Shown piece after piece: positions 57,532-64,000 of a stretch of DNA of 64,000 nucleotides. How positions within the stretch are numbered: position 1 is the first letter of the stretch; each line of letters begins with the position of its first letter. The stretch comes from Pollenia angustigena. Lineage: Eukaryota > Arthropoda > Insecta > Diptera > Polleniidae. The stretch lies in contig OV884057.1 of the NCBI GenBank assembly GCA_930367215.1, positions 205,333,621 to 205,397,620 on the forward strand. Direction: 5' to 3'. Made by a program: the position numbers and the translations under genes. The notes below the pieces were generated by a model. The model saw only the letters and a list, made by a program, of their open reading frames with translations, was not told the DNA's origin and ran no database searches.

Positions 57532-58060
57532 TTAGAGTATTTATAATTCTTATTCGCTTTAGGGTTTTATTTGTTTAATATTTTTGGCTTTTCTAAAATC
57601 TTTGGGAAAGGTTTCCTGATGAGCTGGCCTTAGCAACCAGTGAAATGCGCATAGAAGCTAGCTTTCCCTCAACAATAAATTTTAGTGTATTTATCAAATA
57701 TGAAAAATTGGGAATTAAGCACGTCATACGGAAATCGTATTAATATTATGACATTGGCCAAAAGTTCTTATTGGACCTTAAACCAGCTTTTTATAGCAAA
57801 AAATACTATTAAAAGGAAATTTGTTATTTATAGCAAATTTGTTACTGGAAATGGACTTTTTATAGTAAAATTACATATTTATAGGAAATTTTTAGAATTT
57901 AATGTCTAAAGGATTTTAATATTTATACGAATTTTTGTTTTTATAGGAAATTTACTTTTTATAGGAAGTTTGTGTTTATAGGAAATTAACTATTTATAGG
58001 AAATTAACTATTTATAAGAAATTTAATATTATAAAAAATTTACTATTTTTAGAATATTTT

Positions 58061-59320
58061 ATAGAACAACGTACTCCTACCTAATGAAAATTTTAAGAAT
58101 TATTACAGTAAATTCCTCGATAATAAAATTTTACTATTGAAAGCCAGATATTTTTAATCTTTACTAAAATTGTTTAACCTTTTTTTCTTGAACTTAAAAT
58201 TAATAATTTATTTTGTCGCCTAAAATATTTGCTGGGTCTAATAATAAACTTTGCTATTTCCTTAATATACCGATATACACCCTGTTGCAATTTTTATTTT
58301 TTTTTTAGAATATTAACTAATAAATCAATTACTTTAATCGACATTATCGACCTGTCTTTATGCAAAAAGTAGACAAATGAAAACAAAATAGGGGAAAAAA
58401 ATCCAATTCAATTAATTGTAATGACGTCGTCATTTATAGGAAAGAAAAAAAAGATGTTCAATGGAAATTGAATTTCATTTTTAGCTCCTCCTGTACAGTT
58501 CGCTAAATTGTTATTGTAGCATTTTTTCTTTTTTATTTATTTTGTCATTTTATATCTTTCTAAAGGCTTTATTTAGTTTTTTTGTTCAATATTGTTGTTT
58601 TTGTTTTCTATTTTCAATGCAATTAATTGAATTCCATGTTAATTTTGTTGTGGCAAATAAAACAATAAATTTTTGTGTACTTTAGTTTCTCTTCTTAAAT
58701 TGTTTTTATTGGTCATCAATTTCAATTTTTACACCAGAAGTCGATGCAACCCTGAGTGTTCTTTTGACATTTTTGTGGGTGCAATTAAAATAAATTGTCT
58801 AAGAGTTAAGAATAAGTTGTTACTACTTTATTGTTTTCATAAAATTCTAAATTGAAACTGGAAAAGTTTGGACTGAAACCAGTATGGATTTATGTAATTT
58901 TTAGCAAATGGCGTTTTTTTATTAACTTTTCTTTGTCAAAATATGAAAATTTAATTTAATTGAAGTTGGCTTTAAGTAATAATTAAAAATGTGCTTGTTC
59001 GAAAAATTATTATTTGAGAAAAAACTTCTCAAAAATTTTCAAATTTTTTTTTTATTTTTAATTTGAAGTGGAATACTTTCGAAAATCATAGTATGAAAAA
59101 TCAGTAGAATGACAAATTGGTGGCGTCACTCATGAAAAATCCATATGCTTTTTTAGAACATACAACCTTCAAGTGATACCTGTCAGAATTTTATGACGAT
59201 TCGTTTAAAAGTAAACAAGTTGCATCTGATTAATGACGCTAATTTGGCGGTTTTAAAAGCAATGTATTTAAACCAATTCCGTGTGTTGATTTAACATTGC
59301 TTTTTAAAGGGAAAAAACAC
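58061..59320. other. AT-rich sequence without recognised features
   Basis: A 60-residue frame (58673-58855) has no motif. T-rich and A-rich runs only. Confidence 0.5.
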
Positions 59321-59324
59321 CGTT

Positions 59325-60398
59325 CACGGACTCTGCCCCATCGAGACAAATGATGGTTTGCTGACTTTAAACGTGGCCGTTCAAACTTCGCTGACACCGA
59401 ACGCTCTGCAAACATCAATAAAGTTAAAAAAATCTTTTTGACAGACCGTAAGCAGATGCTACAGGAGTTATCTGATACCTTAAAGTTATAAAGGAATGTG
59501 TCGGCTTTATTTTGCATGAAAATTTTTCAATGGGAATGTTGTTTTCAAAATGATGCCGCGTATGCGCACAGTGCACCAAAAACAATGACCATTCTGAAAG
59601 CTGTTTGGAGCCGTTTTATAGAGATTAAAATTACATTTTGCTTCAGTATGTACCAATGGACGAAACTGACAAGCCTCGCCGCCAAACAATAGTCAGCTGG
59701 TAACTTTATGGCATCATTAGTTGGATTGCGGCCGGAGGGGGGGGCTACTCTCTACTGCGACGCAAAAGGAAACGGTAGCAAATCTTGAAATTGGTACTCT
59801 TAAATGCGTTTGCGCATTTGTATTTCGCATCTTTTTACTTTTTTTTCCCAAATCATCACTATTTTTTTTATAAAAGTTTTTCAATTTCAAATTTTTTTAC
59901 ATATTTTGACATTTCATTACTGTCAATCTGCGCCATCTTTAATTTGTATTACCAGAATTGCTTAATTTTCCAAAAATTTTCCGAAAGGGATAGAGTCTGA
60001 CCAAGTTGGATTTAGTTTTCGCATCGCAATAGAGAGTAGCCTGCTGGTGCGTTGGAAGAAGAAAATTGTTAGATATGACTCCATATGAAGAAGAGAAAAG
60101 TGCTCTTTCCCCAAGACAATGCGCCGTGCTGCAGGTCGTTGGCCAAATTGCTCAAAATACACTTTTAATTGCTTCCGCACCCAATGTATTTGCCAGATTT
60201 GACTTCCAGCGACTTGAACTTGTTTTCAGAAAATGTTCGCTGGAAAGAGATTTGGTCCGAATGAAGAGGTGGTTGCCGAAATTGAGGAATATTTTAGGGC
60301 CAAAGATAAATGATTCTTTAAAAAAAATTTAAATGTTAGAAAGTTGTTGGAGTGATTGTATCGCTCTTAAAGGTGTCCATGTTAATGAATAAAGTCGA
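59325..60398 (+). pseudogene. Mariner (irritans-like, DD34D-type) transposase relic
   Basis: Transposase motifs in order on the plus strand, with stops and frameshifts: WFADFKRGRSNFADTE (about 59352), KIFLTDRKQMLQELSDTLKL (59431-59488), KECVGFILHENFSMGM (59492-59540), MDETDKPRR (about 59655) and SAGNFMASLVG (about 59693). After an inserted MITE come HMKKRKVLFPQDNAPC (second catalytic Asp, about 60085-60130), LPHPMYLPDLTSSDLNLF (third catalytic Asp, about 60172-60225), RFGPNEEVVAEIEEYFRAKD (about 60249-60308) and MLESCWSDCIALKG ending HVNE (60333-60392). The Asp spacing is about 34 after allowing for a small deletion. The first Asp (DET) is present. No function is possible. Confidence 0.9.
59743..60041. 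mobile_element. MITE, 299 bp, inserted in the mariner relic
   Basis: Inverted ends GGCTACTCTCTACTGCGACG (59743) and CGCATCGCAATAGAGAGTAG plus CC (to 60041). It separates SAGNFMASLVG from the SLLVRWKKK/KVLFPQDN part of the mariner. No clean target duplication seen. Confidence 0.75.
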
Positions 60399-60477
60399 AT
60401 AGTGCCAAAAATAAATTGTTGTTTTATTGAATATGCTAAGGGCTTTTTAGCCAATGTTAGCCGGTAGTAACAGTATA

Positions 60478-60754
60478 CACTGAAAAAATTTTCTTCACAG
60501 ATCCAATGAAATTTACATTAAAATTCAACCTATGTAACCTTTCATTGGATTAATGAAGGATTAATAAAATCAGTGACAAAATTCATTGATTTTAAGAATC
60601 CTCATTGAAAAAATGGATAAAATAAACGTTTGTCATTAAACTCATGCAAAATTTTCATTGATTTTATGAAACATTTCATTAATCCAATGAAAGGTTACAT
60701 AGGTTGAATTTTAATGTAAATTTCATTGGATCTGTGAAGAAATTTTTTTCAGTG
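60478..60754. mobile_element. Tc1/mariner-type MITE, 277 bp, long near-perfect inverted ends
   Basis: Ends CACTGAAAAAATTTTCTTCA and the inverse TGAAGAAATTTTTTTCAGTG. Identity continues for about 80 bp (ACAGATCCAATGAAATTTAC, ATTCAACCTATGTAACC). TA at 60476-60477 and 60755-60756. Confidence 0.92.
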
Positions 60755-61810
60755 TAACGTTGCAAATCAGCTGCTTAATTTTGTTGTATGTAAAGCAATG
60801 AGAACGATTATAGTTAGCTGTAAGATGTTACGTCTCAATCTGTAAGAAATTGATTGGTCTTACTTTTTTACGGTAAGTTAAGTTACTGTTACTCCCGGCT
60901 AACTGAGCCTTTTTTGAATTTCATTTAAATTTATGTGCTGTTTTCAAAACACAAGTGATTGGACGAACTTGTATTAAAATTTATATGAAAAGCACTGTTT
61001 TTTATGTTTTTGTGGTATGATTTCTAGTCATACAGAAAATAAAATAAACAAAATGGAATTTGGTAAAACCCGGGTATTGTTTATTTTTAATATGTTTGTT
61101 TCATAAATTCTGTTTCGTATTGAATACCGGTTATTCTTAAGACCATCAAAATTCAAGTCAACGAACGTTTCATGGTTAAAAATAAGGACTGAAAGTTATT
61201 GTTTTTTTTTTTTATTTCATAGGTATAACTTAAATAATAATTAGAGTAGGTATAAGTTAAAAGTATTTAAATAAAGATTTTAGCTTGAAGAACAAAAATA
61301 TTATAAATATTTTAAGAAAGGAACGACATTTGTCTGAAAACAAAACAAACTGATGTCGAACAGCGATTATGCGCCAACTAGCAATTTTTGGCCGATACCG
61401 AAGCCGCTTAATCGGTCGGACTCTAATAAATTTGCTTGAATCGTTATCAAAGCAGTAAAACTAGAAAATCTTGAAAACAAGCAAATCTTTACTAAAACCG
61501 CCAAACCGTCGTCATTTAAAAAACACACACCATAAAAAATGTAAAACCAAAAAAAGACAAAAACACCATTTAGAAATTAAAAAGAAAAAGCAACGGCGAG
61601 ATATGAGTCATGTACAACTATCGGTTAGAAATATAGAAAAAATACATATTGCAAAAAGATTAAAAAAAAAACCAAGTGTAAAAAACACATCATAAGTACC
61701 CATTCAAAGTTTCTGCCTTTGAAAAACAAATTAAACATTATAAACAAAAAAAAAAATTAAATAGTAAAATATTTTTGAATTGTAAAGCACATGGCGTTAA
61801 AATAAAAACA
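60755..61810. other. AT-rich sequence without recognised gene
   Basis: A lysine-rich 74-residue frame (61471-61695) reflects A-rich sequence and has no motif. Confidence 0.45.
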
Positions 61811-61811
61811 A

Positions 61812-62275
61812 AAAAAAACACAAGTAAGAAAGTGGAGGTCGGTCAAGCCCTATCATAGTATACCCTACACTTCAGTTAAAACAAATTTTCAAAAGTGAAA
61901 ACACTATTTACATCCGTTGGGCAATCATCATGCACCCGCCAGAATAAAATTATGTTATGGGATTCAGATTTATGTGAAAGTGTCACCAATTTTTTTATTT
62001 ACATACCAACATTTATAAGGAAGTTATGGCATTTAAAGATATCAAGGTGTAGACTTGCAATAAAATAAGTTTGGCCAAATTTTTATCTTAATACCAACAT
62101 CATTTTCAGAAGACAATTAGAATCTTTGTACCAAATTTCAACATCCAGCCGGACGGACGGACGGACATCGTTAAATCGATCTGCTTAGTCGATCGGGATA
62201 TTAAAAGGTGGGTCTATGACCCAATATTTTAAGGTGTTACAAACATTAGCACAAACACATAATAACGCTTAATTA
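61812..62275 (-). mobile_element. DINE-1-like element, second subfamily, shortened
   Basis: Left edge ACAAGTAAGAAAGTGGAGGT, CGGTCAAGCCCTATCATAG, TACCCTACAC; right part AGCCGGACGGACGGACGGAC, ATCGATCTGCTTAGTCGATC and ACATTAGCACAAACACATAA. Same order as 48928-49806 but without the long internal repeat block. Confidence 0.8.
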
Positions 62276-62660
62276 TAAAAAGAAAACTTTTTGTAGTTAA
62301 AAGCTTTTTCTTGGAAACCATGACTCGTTTGTTTTTTTTTTATCGTTTCATTTTGTTTTTTTTTTTTTACCCCGCTTTGAATCAGTCCCTGTATAAAAAT
62401 TCTTTAAGTTTAACTTAAACAAATAAATTGGAATGTTGCTTACAAAAAAAAATCTGCCATGTACTATTACTGAACCGATTTAGCACAATAACTTTTAGCT
62501 AGAAGTATGTGTGTGCATCTAATAGGTGCATATAAATATACATACATGAGTTTATAAATAAATAGAAAATGAGGAGAAGAAACATGTGGGACATAGGTAC
62601 ATAAGTACATACAAATAAAAGCAAAGAATGCCGGTAAATTTAAGAGCATGTTGTTTATAT
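62276..62660. other. AT-rich sequence without recognised features
   Basis: T-runs at 62332-62341 and 62358-62369. Nothing else. Confidence 0.45.
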
Positions 62661-62661
62661 G

Positions 62662-62717
62662 TAGTTGAATTTTGTTTGACTTAAGACTAAGTTGAATTTT
62701 GTTTGACTTAAGACTAA
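62662..62717. repeat. 28-bp direct repeat, two copies
   Basis: GTTGAATTTTGTTTGACTTA, AGACTAA occurs twice in tandem immediately left of the palindrome at 62725. Confidence 0.9.
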
Positions 62718-62724
62718 TGTGGTG

Positions 62725-62848
62725 TTTATAGAACACGAGCGCCTTACTCGTCCGTTCAACTTACATTTAAAACAAAAACAAATTTCGAAATTTGTTTTTG
62801 TTTTAAATGTAAGTTGAACGGACGAGTAAGGCGCTCGTGTTCTATAAA
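62725..62848. repeat. Perfect 124-bp palindrome without spacer
   Basis: Every base of the left arm (from TTTATAGAACACGAGCGCCT) pairs with the right arm (to ...CGTGTTCTATAAA). The axis is at TTTC|GAAA between 62786 and 62787. Arms of 62 bp, no loop. The flanks stay partly symmetric for another 7-8 bp. Confidence 0.97.
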
Positions 62849-63194
62849 CTACACATAAGTAAGTGTAAAACAAAGTTTCTTATTTTTTTTTTTAATTTTG
62901 AACAAAATTTTAACAAAAAATTAAAATCTTTTTTTTTTATAACGGATGTGTGTTTGAATTTCGAGTGAGTTGGTAACAAGCGCGGATATTTTGAAATGCG
63001 CCTCTCAGCTGATCTGAATCCAGCCTGGATTCACGCTTGATTGGTAATGAATTTATTACTCGATCTTTTATATTACGATTTTCGTCATGAAAGGGAAATA
63101 TTTTCTAAATATCTGCAATGGATTTTTTAATAAACAATTTGTAAAATTTTATTGAATTTCAAAGATAGTTTTCTAATTTAAAAAAAAAAAATGA
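62849..63194. other. Unassigned sequence
   Basis: A- and T-runs; 62990-63050 is less AT-rich. Nothing recognised. Confidence 0.45.
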
Positions 63195-63290
63195 AAGTGA
63201 AATGCGCATAGGAATAGCTTATCCCATCAACAATAAATTTCAAGTGTTTTTATCAAGAACAAAAACTGGGAAATAAGTACGAATAACAGC
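63195..63290. repeat. Fragment of the 51.6-kb foldback family
   Basis: GTGAAATGCGCATAGGAATA, GCTTATCCCATCAACAAT and AAAAACTGGGAAATAAG match the right arm at 52400-52480. Confidence 0.85.
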
Positions 63291-63416
63291 TTTGGAAAAA
63301 AAACAATGAAAAAAGACAAATTTACACAATATTTCGATTAAAATCGACCAATGCGAATTTACATCAGGTGGCCTTAGCTTGCTATGTAAGCAACAGCTGA
63401 TAACTAAAGGGCATAA

Positions 63417-64000
63417 TCCCTGCAGATAATATTGGACTACGTGGTCCATTGTGGCTTAAATGGAGTACTTACAACATGGTCCAATATACTGTAGTATGGA
63501 CCATGTTATAAGAAATTAACATGCAGTGCTGCCAACAGCAGCATGATTTCTTTTCTATACTTTACAGTATTACACGTTGGTAGCCCTGATGGTGTCCATT
63601 GTTAATTGCTTATTAAAAAGTGAAAGTTTGTGAAATTTGTGGAAAAAGGTAAAAAAAATTTAAAATACCAAGTAAATGTATTTGATAATAGCAATAATAG
63701 ACTACAGTACACGCCATAAAAGGCGATTAGTGAAAAATTAAAAAGAAAAATGCTTAAACTACCCCTTAAGTGTACTCCATACTGTAGTAACATGGAGTAC
63801 TTTTAAAACTAACCCACTTAAGTACTCCATGGAGTAGTTTGGGGACTACTTCGGTGGGTTATATGGTCCCCTCCTAGGACATCGTAATGTTAAATGGACC
63901 ACCTTTTACCCATATATTTGGAGTAGTTTTGTAGTACACCTACTCCTTTATGGACTACTCTTTACATGCATGTATAGACTAGTCTCGTTATCTGCAGGGA
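63417..64000. mobile_element. Probable MITE with CCCTGCAGATAA ends, reaching the window edge
   Basis: TCCCTGCAGATAA (63417-63429) and TTATCTGCAGGGA (63988-64000) are perfect inverses. The interior repeats dyads built from ATGGAGTACTT, AAGTACTCCAT and GGACCATG. The right flank is outside the window, so no target duplication can be checked. Confidence 0.75.

Larger units (their letters stand above)
56490..57720. mobile_element. Foldback-family copy split by two PIF-type MITEs
   Basis: The sequence up to 56668 (GTTTTTGTTGAAGCTTTGAT, TATGTTACAAC) continues, after two insertions, with 57538-57715 (ATTCTTATTCGC, TTTCTAAAATCTTTGGG, CAGTGAAATGCGCATAG), matching the right arm of 51642-52556. An extra inverted piece (AATAAAACCCTAAAGCGAAT) at 56600-56627 pairs with 57547-57577. 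Confidence 0.75.
53370..58060. repeat. Degenerate TTTATAGGAAATTTACTA-type array, broken up by insertions
   Basis: The words CTATTTATAGGAAATTTA and variants recur in 53390-53519, 55795-56050, 56290-56480 and 57790-58060, with transposons in between. The Helitron at 53520 sits directly between two array words (TATAGGAAA^...^TTTAGC). Confidence 0.75.

Noticed and set aside
61471..61695. Lysine-rich 74-residue frame
   Set aside because: Composition follows A-rich DNA; no domain or codon signal.
1..64000. tRNA, rRNA or snRNA genes
   Set aside because: No stretch with A/B-box-like pairs plus a cloverleaf, or recognisable rRNA/snRNA sequence, was noticed by eye; a covariance-model scan would be needed to exclude them.

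Overview
This is eukaryotic, strongly AT-rich nuclear DNA, almost certainly from a higher (cyclorrhaphan) fly. The grounds are: DINE-1/INE-1-like Helentron elements that carry the typical 'CCATGTCCGTCTGTC' block, Helitrons with A^TC...CTAG^T ends, insect-type DD41D and mariner transposases, CR1-like LINEs, and very many AT-rich MITEs. The dense load of repeats suggests a calyptrate fly with a large genome; the species cannot be named from this sequence alone. I recognise no host protein-coding exon, tRNA, rRNA or CRISPR array. The window reads as an intergenic region or a giant intron that has become a transposon graveyard.

Layout. 0-5.3 kb: a minus-strand DINE-1-like element containing a MITE, a 551-bp hAT MITE with an 8-bp target duplication, and a Tc1/pogo-type element with a second DINE-1-like element nested inside it; the inner element carries five copies of an exact 153-bp repeat. 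5.7-8.3 kb: a six-copy 118-bp tandem array and a complete non-autonomous Helitron. 10-14 kb: a LINE fragment, a hAT MITE and a degenerate AAAAAGTACTTTTT array interrupted by a dead Tc1/mariner element, which itself carries a MITE. 15.5-16.7 kb: DD41D transposase copy 1, which has lost its first catalytic Asp. 17.8-19.3 kb: a broken LINE reverse transcriptase. 20.7-26.4 kb: diverged repeats and a GC-richer stretch. 28.7-31.5 kb: a decayed hAT element with transposase remnants, half of a second hAT family, and an interspersed repeat. 32.2-34.2 kb: a CR1-like reverse transcriptase interrupted by a single stop codon.

34.7-41.4 kb: an unusual locus in which an 18-bp palindrome, AATTCAGCTAGCTGAATT, and its variants recur more than twenty times. 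MITEs and a Helitron have been inserted into it. 41.7-44.5 kb: PIF/Harbinger-type MITEs and local duplications. 45.0-47.5 kb: a complete hAT-type element loaded with a triplicated, partly inverted foldback block. 47.6-49.8 kb: DINE-1-like pieces and a short-unit array. 51.6-52.5 kb: a long foldback element. 53.4-58.1 kb: a degenerate 'TTTATAGGAAATTTACTA' array holding a Helitron (itself holding DD41D copy 2), a hAT-like MITE, and a foldback copy split by two adjacent PIF-type MITEs. 59.3-60.4 kb: an irritans-type mariner relic holding a MITE. 60.5-64 kb: a Tc1-type MITE, a DINE-1-like element, a perfect 124-bp palindrome and a terminal MITE.

There is no operon or pathway here. The useful content is the order of insertion: nested elements and target-site duplications let the history be read (array, then Helitron, then DD41D transposon). 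The two DD41D copies carry different deletions, so each keeps what the other lost. The most unusual, least explained signal is the palindrome-rich locus at 34.7-41.4 kb.
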